Origin: JACOMS01 sp051252005
GTDB taxonomy: Bacteria; Pseudomonadota; Alphaproteobacteria; Caulobacterales; Maricaulaceae
DNA: 64,000 nucleotides
Assembly (NCBI GenBank): GCA_051252005.1
Contig: JBPOEZ010000002.1
Coordinates: forward strand, 186,001-250,000
Reading direction: 5' to 3'
This document shows, piece after piece, positions 8,132 through 15,197 of the stretch (the stretch's first letter is position 1; each line of letters begins with the position of its first letter). The position numbers and the translations under genes were made by a program. A model generated the notes under the pieces. That model saw only the letters and a list, made by a program, of their open reading frames with translations, searched no databases and was not told the origin of the DNA.

Positions 8132-8845
8132 ATGCGCCCTAATAACCGTTCCGCTGATTCCCTACGAGCCGTTGAGCTTATCGCTGGCGTCTCTAAATAT
8201 GCTGAAGGCTCTTGCCTTGCAAAATTTGGCGACACGCACGTTCTTTGCACAGCCTCCATCGACGAAAATGTTCCGCGCTGGATGAAAGGCAAAGGCAAGG
8301 GCTGGGTTACCGCAGAATATGGCATGCTCCCGCGCTCTACACATACCCGCAACAACCGAGAAGCCGCGCGCGGCAAGCAAGGCGGACGGACCGTTGAAAT
8401 TCAGCGCCTTATCGGACGCGCCCTTCGCGCCGCTATCGATCTTGAAAAGCTCGGCGAACGCCAAATCGTGATCGATTGCGACGTGATGCAGGCCGATGGC
8501 GGAACCCGCACAGCCTCGATTACAGGCGCATGGGTTGCGCTCAACCAAGCCTGCGAAGCGCTTGTAAAACAGGGTAAGATTGCTTCAAATCCGATCACAG
8601 ATAAAATGGCCGCTGTTTCCTGCGGTATTGTCGACGGTGAATGCCGCCTTGACCTTGAGTATGTTGAAGATAGCGCTGCGCAAGCCGATGCCAATTTTGT
8701 CCTCACCAGCACAGGCGGCATTATCGAAGTTCAGGCCAGCGCGGAAGAAACGCCGTTCACGGCGGCGGAGATGGCGGAACTTATGCGCCTTGCCGGAAAA
8801 GGCATCGAGGAGCTTTGCGCGCTTCAAGCCAAGGCGATGGGATAA
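8132..8845 (+). CDS. rph: Ribonuclease PH
   Basis: 237 residues. A phosphorolytic 3'-5' exoribonuclease that trims tRNA 3' ends. MRPNNRSADSLR opens the protein; SCLAKFGDTHVLCTAS, GWVTAEYGMLPRST and the phosphate-site CDVMQADGGTRTASITGA are all intact. The full-length active site contrasts with the frameshifted rph of some E. coli K-12 strains. In many alphaproteobacteria rph is followed by rdgB and hemW; here a DUF1287 gene follows instead. Confidence 0.97.
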   Translation: MRPNNRSADSLRAVELIAGVSKYAEGSCLAKFGDTHVLCTASIDENVPRWMKGKGKGWVTAEYGMLPRSTHTRNNREAARGKQGGRTVEIQRLIGRALRAAIDLEKLGERQIVIDCDVMQADGGTRTASITGAWVALNQACEALVKQGKIASNPITDKMAAVSCGIVDGECRLDLEYVEDSAAQADANFVLTSTGGIIEVQASAEETPFTAAEMAELMRLAGKGIEELCALQAKAMG

Positions 8846-8913
8846 GGCCAGCACTGCGGCCCGATTCTTGCAGGACTGACATTAGGTCTTGATTAAAACT
8901 TTTAGGATAAATA

Positions 8914-9528
8914 ATGGGCATTATGCGTAATTTTGCCATCATATTAGCATTCTTCTGTCTTGCGCCTGCCGCTTTCGCTAATATTGGCGATGTTGAGGTC
9001 GTTGAGGCCGCGCGTGCGCGCACATTAGCCGACGTACGTTATGATCCGAAATATGTACGGCTTGACTATCCCGGCGGTGACGTTTCGCCGGACACTGGCG
9101 TCTGCACCGACGTTATCATTCGCACATACCGCAACGCATACGGCTTTGATTTTCAAAAAGCCGTACACGAAGACATGCGCGCTAATTTCAGCCAATATCC
9201 CAAAAGCTGGGGCCTGAAGCGGCCTGACAAAAATATTGACCATCGCCGCGTACCAAATCTTGAACGGTTTTTGAAACGCCAAGGCGCGGCGGTTCCGATT
9301 ACGAAGAACGCCGAAGACTATCTCCCTGGCGATATTGTCAGCTGGCGTCTCGGCGGGCGGCTGCCCCATATTGGGATTGTGTCAGACAAAAAATCAGAAT
9401 GGGGCACACCGCTTATTATTCATAATATCGGACAAGGCCCCGTCGAAGATGACCTACTGTTCAACACAGATATAAACGGCCACTATCGGTTTAAGCCTGC
9501 GAAAGCTCAAGCCACTAGCCGCTCTTAG
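8914..9528 (+). CDS. Exported DUF1287 (NlpC/P60-like) protein
   Basis: 204 residues. A signal peptide (about 1-22, ending PAAFA) precedes a DUF1287 domain. GVCTDVIIRTYRNAYG holds the probable nucleophilic Cys, and LPHIGIVSD and IIHNIGQGP hold the two His positions expected of a papain-like hydrolase. The family resembles cell-wall amidases or endopeptidases, but I know of no proven substrate. It faces the Tae4-like gene tail-to-tail with only 2 bases between stops. The start may be the ATG at 8914 or at 8923. Confidence 0.8.
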   Translation: MGIMRNFAIILAFFCLAPAAFANIGDVEVVEAARARTLADVRYDPKYVRLDYPGGDVSPDTGVCTDVIIRTYRNAYGFDFQKAVHEDMRANFSQYPKSWGLKRPDKNIDHRRVPNLERFLKRQGAAVPITKNAEDYLPGDIVSWRLGGRLPHIGIVSDKKSEWGTPLIIHNIGQGPVEDDLLFNTDINGHYRFKPAKAQATSRS

Positions 9529-9530
9529 AC

Positions 9531-10259
9531 TTAAGGTGATAAGCTCGCGATCGTTTCAAGACTTGCGGTCGGTTTAGAGGCAAGCATTTCGTCTCGGCCT
9601 TCAGGCACAAAACAAGGCAAGTCCCAGAACAGAACTCTGTAACCGCCAATTTCCGCGCCGTCGACAGTCCCCGCCCCGTTCCAGACCGTTGTGTGGCCGG
9701 TAAAAGAACTGTCAGGAAAATCCATCAAGACGATACCGGGGCTAGGCGGCAGATCAAAACTGTTCCCGGATCCGTCCAAAATCGCAACGTCAGGCTCGCC
9801 AAGTGTCTTAACAAGATACGCCTCCATATCCGCGACGCGGTAATAATATTGATCCTTATTGCCGCCGCTTACGGTTTTCTTAGATTCGCGTGGGATCTTA
9901 TGGTCGGCCTTATTCAGCATATGAGAAAGCCTTACGGAACACGCATTTGTCCAGCGCCCTTGGTCAAATGGTAGATTGCCATTGACCTCTACTAGTCCGC
10001 CAATTTCCCCCCAAATCCCTTCAGGCCGGTCATAGAGGTAGTTTTCCCACATAAGCTGCAAGTTCGGACGGTCTTTTAGCTTGCCTTCCGCAGGAAAAGG
10101 CGTTGTGCAAACAAGTGGCATCTCTGCGCCGTAAACAAGCTTTTTATATTTTGTTGGCGCGTCAATCGTCGCGACCTTCATATCCGATTTATTTTTTTGT
10201 GTGGCGCAAGCTGTTAAAATAAGCGCACTACCCAAAAGCATAAGCTTCAACAATTTCAT
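9531..10259 (-). CDS. Lipoprotein with a Tae4-like (type VI amidase effector) domain
   Basis: 242 residues from ATG 10259. The signal peptide has a lipobox with Cys18 (LILTAC). The body has the order typical of Tae4 amidases, which cut D-Glu-mDAP bonds in peptidoglycan stems: Cys107 in WTNACSVRLSHMLNKADHKIP, then YYYRVADMEAYLVKTLG, then His189 in FTGHTTVWNG. True Tae4 effectors lack a lipoprotein signal and are followed by a Tai4 immunity gene; neither applies here. A self-wall remodelling or defensive enzyme is therefore more likely than an injected toxin. Its upstream partner on the same strand is an alpha/beta hydrolase 57 bases away. Family assignment is by motif recall. Confidence 0.7.
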   Translation of the reverse strand: MKLLKLMLLGSALILTACATQKNKSDMKVATIDAPTKYKKLVYGAEMPLVCTTPFPAEGKLKDRPNLQLMWENYLYDRPEGIWGEIGGLVEVNGNLPFDQGRWTNACSVRLSHMLNKADHKIPRESKKTVSGGNKDQYYYRVADMEAYLVKTLGEPDVAILDGSGNSFDLPPSPGIVLMDFPDSSFTGHTTVWNGAGTVDGAEIGGYRVLFWDLPCFVPEGRDEMLASKPTASLETIASLSP

Positions 10260-10316
10260 GACCTGCTCCCCAGCAACGATAGGCGTTAATATGACGTAAA
10301 TTAGTGGTTTTGTCAC

Positions 10317-11273
10317 CTAGATTTCGGGAAACTGCCTTCCAAGCCAATCTAGCACTAATTTATTTGCTGCTTCAGGCTGCTCCCACATCATCCAATGGCC
10401 GCAACCCTCTATGGTGTAGCGTGTTAGGTTTGGAACCATGGCCGCCATAGGGTCGGCAAAAGCGGGCGGCAGAAACACATCGTCTTCGGCTGAAATCATC
10501 AAGGTTGGCTGTGTTATTTTATCGGACAGTCCTTCAGCGAGTTTCCAGTTCGCACTTGTTCCCCTGTAGAGATTAAGCCCGCCGTGGAAACCGCTTTTGC
10601 GGTAAGCCTCTACATAAACCTGCTGATCTTTCTCGGCGATGAGGGAGGACGTTTCTTTAGTGCCTCGCCGTAAAAACGCCTCGAACCGCGCAGGCGTGTG
10701 GAAAGCCTCGGAGGTTATCGGCTCCGGCTCCGTGTTCTCAAACATCATACGAAAAAAGCTGTCTGGATCGCTAGCAAACAGCGCGTCCGCTTTTCCAGGG
10801 TGGTCATGAAAGTGGACAAAATAATGCGCATCGCCGTGGCGGGCGCGGAAAATATCAATGGGGTCGGCGGGCGCACGGCGCACATGGGGCGTACAAAGGC
10901 TAATCACATGGCTTATACGTTTTGCAAGCATTCGCGCTGCATGCCAGACAATAATGCCGCCCCAATCATGGCCTATTAAAACGGCTGTCTCTGCCCCTAT
11001 ATCATCCAGAACGGCCTCGACATCTGAGACAAGCTGCGAAATTTCGTAATGCTCCACGCCGTACGGCGCAGAGGAACGGCCAAAGCCGCGGACGTCCATC
11101 GCGATAGCGCGGTAGCCCGCCTTGGCTAAAACACCGATCTGATTTTTCCAACTATAGGCCATTTCCGGCCAGCCGTGAATCAGCAAGATAGGCACCCCGT
11201 CTTGCGGGCCCTCTTCATAAAGCGCGAGCTTAAAGCCATCATGGGTTATATATCTGGGAGCTGGAAAAGTCAT
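10317..11273 (-). CDS. Alpha/beta hydrolase, epoxide hydrolase-like
   Basis: 318 residues. The oxyanion motif HGWPE (33-37), RGFGRSSAP (62-70) and the nucleophile motif GHDWGG with Asp103 rather than Ser place it with soluble epoxide hydrolases and haloalkane dehalogenases. The acid is likely in ISAEDDVFLPP and the catalytic His in CGHWMMWEQP. HGxP plus two likely cap-domain Tyr favours epoxide hydrolase. Cytosolic, no signal peptide. Physiological substrate unknown. Confidence 0.85.
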   Translation of the reverse strand: MTFPAPRYITHDGFKLALYEEGPQDGVPILLIHGWPEMAYSWKNQIGVLAKAGYRAIAMDVRGFGRSSAPYGVEHYEISQLVSDVEAVLDDIGAETAVLIGHDWGGIIVWHAARMLAKRISHVISLCTPHVRRAPADPIDIFRARHGDAHYFVHFHDHPGKADALFASDPDSFFRMMFENTEPEPITSEAFHTPARFEAFLRRGTKETSSLIAEKDQQVYVEAYRKSGFHGGLNLYRGTSANWKLAEGLSDKITQPTLMISAEDDVFLPPAFADPMAAMVPNLTRYTIEGCGHWMMWEQPEAANKLVLDWLGRQFPEI

Positions 11274-11379
11274 ATTGTGATGTTAAAGCCACATTTGCTC
11301 TAAATTACGAGTAAAATAGCGTAAAAATGCGAATTTTTTAAAGACTCACCCTTTACGCCCTGTTTGAGAGGGGCTAGAA

Positions 11380-11426
11380 GCCGCGCAAGAGATGCGGCCT
11401 CACCTACGTGAGGTCTTTATTATTTT
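11380..11426 (+). promoter_or_regulatory. Structured leader of rpsU: two consecutive hairpins
   Basis: GCCGC/GCGGC pair around a 9-base loop (11380-11398). Immediately after, CCTCAC/GTGAGG pair around CTAC (11398-11413), followed by TCTTTATTATTTT. The second hairpin plus T-rich tract looks like a weak terminator 24 bases before the rpsU ATG. The two stems share base 11398, so they may be alternative or stacked. Possible attenuation of rpsU. Confidence 0.45.
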
Positions 11427-11449
11427 ACGACTGGAAAAGAGCAGAATAC

Positions 11450-11695
11450 ATGGTTGAAATTTACGTCCGTCAGAACAATGTGGATCAAGCCCTTCGTGCG
11501 CTTAAGAAGAAGCTGCAAAACGAAGGCATCCTACGCGAAATGAAAGCGCGTAAGCATTTTGAGAAGCCATCCGAAAAACGCGTCCGCGAAAAGGCAGAAG
11601 CCGTTCGCCGTGCTCGCAAACTGGCTCGCAAACGCGCCCAGATGGAAGGCCTTATCCCAATGAAAAAGCGCCCACCACGCGCTGGCGGCAGATAG
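11450..11695 (+). CDS. rpsU: 30S ribosomal protein S21
   Basis: 81 residues from ATG 11450; an upstream TTG-type extension would run through the leader hairpins and is rejected. MVEIYVRQNNVDQALRALKK is the S21 signature, followed by a strongly basic helical tail ending KKRPPRAGGR, longer than in E. coli (71 residues) as is usual in alphaproteobacteria. S21 helps mRNA binding on the 30S platform. Stand-alone gene with its own terminator pair. Confidence 0.97.
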   Translation: MVEIYVRQNNVDQALRALKKKLQNEGILREMKARKHFEKPSEKRVREKAEAVRRARKLARKRAQMEGLIPMKKRPPRAGGR

Positions 11696-11716
11696 CCTCC
11701 TCGTAAATAGCTTACT

Positions 11717-11776
11717 GAGGGCGAAAGCCCTCATAAAGTTCTAGAATTTATGCGCAGTAACCTGCGCATTTTTTTT
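11717..11776 (+). terminator. Tandem hairpin terminator after rpsU
   Basis: First GAGGGC-GAAA-GCCCTC (11717-11732), a stable tetraloop hairpin. Then ATGCGCAG-TAAC-CTGCGCAT (11750-11769) followed by eight T residues: a perfect intrinsic terminator. Confidence 0.9.
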
Positions 11777-11789
11777 GCCTTGTAATACG

Positions 11790-12380
11790 TTAAGACTTGG
11801 TGATGGACTGCGGGAGCGGACAGACAACACCTGTACCGCCAATGCCGCAATAGCCTTGCGGGTTTTTCGCCAAATATTGCTGATGGTAATCCTCGGCAGC
11901 ATGATAAACTGTCACAGGCTTTATATCCGTCGTGATCCCTGCGTGGCCTTTATCCTTGTAGGCAGCCTCGTACATAGTTTTCGCCGACTTTGCCGCTGCG
12001 AGCTGCGCATCCGAATAGGTGTAGATAACGCTTCGGTATTGCGTGCCAACATCATTACCCTGGCGGTTTCCCTGTGTCGGATTATGATTTTCAAAAAACA
12101 CTTTGAGCAGCGCGTCAAAAGATATGACTTTAGGATCATAAACAATGTGTACGACTTCTGCATGGCCTGTTTGTCCGGAGCAAACCTTTTTATAATCAGG
12201 ATCGTCCGTTGTGCCGCCAGCATAGCCAACACTCGTAACATGAACACCTTCAGTTTGCCAAAAAATTCGTTCCGCGCCCCAAAAGCAGCCCATACCGAGG
12301 ATGACTTGCTCGGATCCTTTTGGATAGTTTTCAAACATATTGTTGTGATTGACGAAGTGTTGTGGATTTTCAGTAAGCAT
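11790..12380 (-). CDS. msrA: Peptide methionine (S)-S-oxide reductase
   Basis: 196 residues. The catalytic Cys32 lies in GMGCFWGAERIF. GYAGGTTDDPDYKKVCSGQTGH and the C-terminal AEDYHQQYLAKNPQGYCGIGG, carrying the recycling Cys, are intact. Reduces methionine-S-sulfoxide in proteins using thioredoxin. No signal peptide, so cytosolic. Its ATG overlaps the stop of the upstream N-formylglutamate amidohydrolase gene (TAATG), implying translational coupling. Confidence 0.96.
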   Translation of the reverse strand: MLTENPQHFVNHNNMFENYPKGSEQVILGMGCFWGAERIFWQTEGVHVTSVGYAGGTTDDPDYKKVCSGQTGHAEVVHIVYDPKVISFDALLKVFFENHNPTQGNRQGNDVGTQYRSVIYTYSDAQLAAAKSAKTMYEAAYKDKGHAGITTDIKPVTVYHAAEDYHQQYLAKNPQGYCGIGGTGVVCPLPQSITKS

Positions 12381-13132
12381 TACGGCCTCGGAAGAATAGA
12401 GTGATAAGTTTTATAGACAATCGGTTCCAGACGGTCCGCGAGAATTTTCGCCATGTCTAGCGCTTTTACGTCCGTATCGATCAAACGCTGATTGATCTCG
12501 ATAGCCAGATGACGAAATCCGCGTGAGGCCACTGATGTATCAATCGTATAATTTAAAGCATGAGCAGAATAAGGTTCGTTCATTGCCACCCGAAAGTTCT
12601 GCCCCATGAGCATGAACATACCGGCGAGCGCCTCTGCGCTCTCCTCGTCATGCTTGACCAGAAGGCCAATATCGACGCCGCGCACCTCGCCCAAGTGCGG
12701 TTTCGGCGTAAAGCTATGCATGGAGATGACAAGCGGATCATCGTAGCCCGCTAAAGCGCAGTCTAACGCCGCATGATAAGGGGTATGATACGTATCGATC
12801 CGGCGTTGACGTTCATCCACGTCAATTCCAGCATTGCCAGGAATAGCCGTACCGTCACTTTCAACTGGGATAGAGCTGAGCATTTCCGTGTCGCGGTTGA
12901 GGTCAATAACAAGACGAGACGCTCCGGCTAGCTGACCCGCGCAGCCGAAATGTTCGCACAGATGCCTAACAATAACTTCCGTCCCAATATCCCAAGCGAT
13001 ATGCCGCGTGAGATCATCCCCCGTAAGACCTAAATTATTGAGGTCATCGGGAATGTATTTTGAGGCGTGGTCACCAAAAACAAAGAGCGAAACCTCCTGT
13101 TTGGCAGCGATAGGATGAAAGGGTTTTGTCAT
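12380..13132 (-). CDS. N-formylglutamate amidohydrolase family protein
   Basis: 250 residues of the FGase family (HutG-type), zinc-dependent enzymes that release formate from N-formylglutamate. Visible landmarks: GDHASKYIPDDLNNLGL, HIAWDIGT, SRLVIDLNRDT, HSFTPKP and the C-terminal HLAIEINQRLI. No hut genes are near, so histidine breakdown is not indicated. The gene lies 30 bases after a GCS2-type ligase gene and overlaps msrA. An FGase-like enzyme paired with a glutamate-cysteine-ligase-like enzyme suggests metabolism of a gamma-glutamyl or N-acyl-glutamate compound (inference). Confidence 0.85.
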   Translation of the reverse strand: MTKPFHPIAAKQEVSLFVFGDHASKYIPDDLNNLGLTGDDLTRHIAWDIGTEVIVRHLCEHFGCAGQLAGASRLVIDLNRDTEMLSSIPVESDGTAIPGNAGIDVDERQRRIDTYHTPYHAALDCALAGYDDPLVISMHSFTPKPHLGEVRGVDIGLLVKHDEESAEALAGMFMLMGQNFRVAMNEPYSAHALNYTIDTSVASRGFRHLAIEINQRLIDTDVKALDMAKILADRLEPIVYKTYHSILPRP

Positions 13133-13162
13133 AGAAGCTACATAGGCGCGATGATCTGAAAA

Positions 13163-14290
13163 TTAAAGACCCATCCTCGTTTCAGTTATCAACTGATCCA
13201 CGACAGCTTTCATGGCATCGGGCTTACGCTCACCCCCAGTTATCGCCGCATCGTACGTATTGATTTGGCGGCAGGCGCTAGATCCGCGTGCAACGATTGT
13301 TCGGGCATGGTTGACCTCGTCCAAACATCCCAATGCCTCGGCATCTTCTGAGATTAAGGCGATTAGTTCTTCTAGTAAATCTGCGTAGCTGTGACGCTCG
13401 CCGCGGCTTAAATCAATTAATTCCCCGCTGACGCCAAAGCGCTGCGCAAGCCATCTGTTTTCTTCGATCAAAAAGGCCGGGTAGACACGCCATTTCATGT
13501 TCTGCTGCTTGAAGCGGACAATCCTGCGAGCGAGAGATTGGTAAATCGCCGTGATGCACATAGCATCTTCTATCCGCGTACACACATCACAAATCCGCAT
13601 CTCAACCGTCGGGTAATTCGCGCTAGGCCGTATATCCCACCAAATTTTACTCGAATCCTCAATGACACCTGCATTCACCACAACGCCGATTAACCGCTCA
13701 TATTCCGCATAGGAGTTTAGCGCCTCTGGAATACCTGTTCGCGGCATACCATCAAAGACAGAGAGGCGGTAAGATTTCATCCCCATCGCCTTACCTTCCC
13801 AAAACGGCGAGGAGGTCGAGAGTGCGAGCATATGCGGCAGAAAATAACGCATCTGGTTCATAACATCGATTCGCAAGTTCTCATCCAACAAACCTACGTG
13901 CACATGCATCCCGCATATCATCATGCGCCGGATCGCGCCTTGAAGGTCAGCATCAAGCTGCACATAGCGCTCACCTTTCGTCGGTTTTTGCCGTGTCCAA
14001 GGGGTAAACGGATGTGTTGACGCAGCGATCAGCGCAAGATCATGCTCCCCTGCTATACGTGTCAACGCCCCGCGCATCTCGGCCACTTCTTGGCGAACTT
14101 GCGAAACCGTCTCGCAAACCCCTGTGGCAATTTCGATCTGGCAGCGTAAAAACTCAGGTGTGACACGATCACCAAGCGCCACTTTACAGGCTTTGAAAAA
14201 ATGCGGAGATGGGTTCGCAGCGGCGGCGCGCGTCTCAGGCCGAACAATAAGGTACTCTTCTTCGACTCCGAGCGTATATTTATTGTCCAT
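13163..14290 (-). CDS. Carboxylate-amine ligase, GCS2 (YbdK-like) family
   Basis: About 375 residues. LGVEEEYLIVRPETR at the N-terminus, GMHVHVGL, FWEGKAMGMKSYRLSVF and IWWDIRPSANYPTVEMRICD are the ATP- and metal-binding signatures of glutamate-cysteine ligase family 2. YbdK-type proteins make gamma-glutamyl bonds weakly with cysteine; real substrates are mostly unknown. AGGGGG precedes two adjacent ATG codons (14293 and 14290); spacing favours the second. First gene of a three-gene operon with the FGase and msrA. Confidence 0.88.
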   Translation of the reverse strand: MDNKYTLGVEEEYLIVRPETRAAAANPSPHFFKACKVALGDRVTPEFLRCQIEIATGVCETVSQVRQEVAEMRGALTRIAGEHDLALIAASTHPFTPWTRQKPTKGERYVQLDADLQGAIRRMMICGMHVHVGLLDENLRIDVMNQMRYFLPHMLALSTSSPFWEGKAMGMKSYRLSVFDGMPRTGIPEALNSYAEYERLIGVVVNAGVIEDSSKIWWDIRPSANYPTVEMRICDVCTRIEDAMCITAIYQSLARRIVRFKQQNMKWRVYPAFLIEENRWLAQRFGVSGELIDLSRGERHSYADLLEELIALISEDAEALGCLDEVNHARTIVARGSSACRQINTYDAAITGGERKPDAMKAVVDQLITETRMGL

Positions 14291-14450
14291 CATATAACCC
14301 CCTACCACTTTATATAGGCGGGACAGCAAACATCCAAGGATTTTCAAGCGGCGCGCCTGTCCAGCATCCTATCATAATTAGGCTGTTTAAGCCATTGCGA
14401 AGCGCAAATGTCGGTGCTAAAGGGGCGCGCTGTTGCTTACGGGCAATAAC

Positions 14451-14492
14451 ATGGCGACTGATGGTGAGGTGGCCGAGTGGTTTAAGGCGCAC
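14451..14492. repeat. 42-bp direct repeat, upstream copy
   Basis: These 42 bases are identical to 14571-14612, exactly 120 bases downstream. The repeat holds 12 bases of 5' flank plus the first 30 bases of tRNA-Ser (acceptor strand, D arm) and stops at the edge of the anticodon stem. Confidence 0.95.
14463..14492 (+). pseudogene. 5' half of tRNA-Ser (truncated copy)
   Basis: Identical to the acceptor 5' strand, D stem and D loop of the tRNA-Ser at 14583. After base 14492 the sequence departs: no anticodon loop, variable arm, T arm or 3' acceptor strand can be found. Instead a GCGGACG-AAA-CGTCCGC hairpin (14498-14514) follows. It cannot fold as a tRNA. If transcribed, the product would end at the hairpin at 14527-14541. 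Confidence 0.8.
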
Positions 14493-14526
14493 AGCCCGCG
14501 GACGAAACGTCCGCAAGCTTTAAAAT

Positions 14527-14541
14527 AAAGCGTGCGCTTTT
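14527..14541 (+). terminator. Short terminator-like hairpin behind the tRNA fragment
   Basis: AAAGCG-TG-CGCTTT followed by one more T. The loop is very short for an intrinsic terminator, so support is moderate. Confidence 0.35.
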
Positions 14542-14570
14542 CTTAAACCTCTCTATACCGCACCGAATAT

Positions 14571-14612
14571 ATGGCGACTGATGGTGAGGTGGCCGAGTGG
14601 TTTAAGGCGCAC
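14571..14612. repeat. 42-bp direct repeat, downstream copy (5' part of the intact tRNA-Ser)
   Basis: Identical to 14451-14492. Here the 3' continuation is the intact tRNA gene. Confidence 0.95.
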
Positions 14613-14673
14613 GCTTGGAAAGCGTGTGTGCGTTAATAGCGTACCGAGAGTTCGAATCTCTTCCTCACCTCCA
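14583..14673 (+). tRNA. tRNA-Ser (GGA anticodon)
   Basis: Acceptor stem GGTGAGG pairs fully with CCTCACC. The anticodon loop TTGGAAA gives GGA, reading UCC/UCU. A long variable arm (TGTGCG...CGTACC) as expected for Ser and a T arm GAGAG-TTCGAAT-CTCTT follow, and the 3' CCA is encoded (14671-14673). The discriminator base appears to be T instead of the G usual for bacterial tRNA-Ser. The 5' half is duplicated 120 bases upstream. Confidence 0.93.
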
Positions 14674-14812
14674 CGCATGAATTTGCACAAATATTATGCG
14701 CGTCACAATTTTGCCACAATTTGCCAACTTCCGCTTTCTTTTAGGAAATTCTTCACCTAGGCTTGTTACATAATGTTTCATATCGGGGGCGCAAAAACCT
14801 GGGAGAAGTCAT

Positions 14813-14971
14813 TTGACAACTAAGAGTAACATAGCCGTTGAAAGCGCGGGAAGCCGCCGCAAAACAACACAGTCTCTGAGCGATCGCCTACGGGAAATTA
14901 AAAGCGAAGAAGGCTGGGTCGACATTGCCGAACTCGTTAGCCATGAGCAAAAAACGGCTCTCTCTAAATAA
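14813..14971 (+). CDS. Possible 52-residue basic protein with TTG start
   Basis: A TTG at 14813 preceded at four bases by GGGAGAAG opens a frame of 52 codons ending TAA. The product begins MTTKSNIAVESAGSRRKTTQ and continues with an amphipathic, charged stretch SLSDRLREIKSEEGWVDIAE, ending in HEQKTALSK. Codon usage and the good ribosome binding site argue for a real gene; shortness and the TTG argue against. I do not recognise a family. It lies alone between the tRNA and a convergent M14 gene. Confidence 0.45.
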   Translation: MTTKSNIAVESAGSRRKTTQSLSDRLREIKSEEGWVDIAELVSHEQKTALSK

Positions 14972-15197
14972 ATCCCTTCAAACAAATAAATTGAAGTAAC
15001 TTATTTGTAGGCATTATTGGCCGTCGCCATTTTGCCTCACACTGCCGCATAGCTTCACCGAGTAAATGGACACACTATCTAGTATCTCCATTTCCCCGCT
15101 GATCATCGAATACTTCGCGCCATAGGATGGCGTTTCAGCAATGCAGAAACCTCATGCTAGAACGGCTACTTCCGTAGCACAAAGGTAGTCACCCGCG

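Noticed and set aside
9531..10259. Tae4-like protein as a classical type VI effector
   Set aside because: It has a lipoprotein signal, no immunity gene next to it and no T6SS genes in the window.
14463..14541. A second functional tRNA gene
   Set aside because: Only the acceptor 5' strand and D arm exist; no anticodon loop, T arm or 3' acceptor strand follows.
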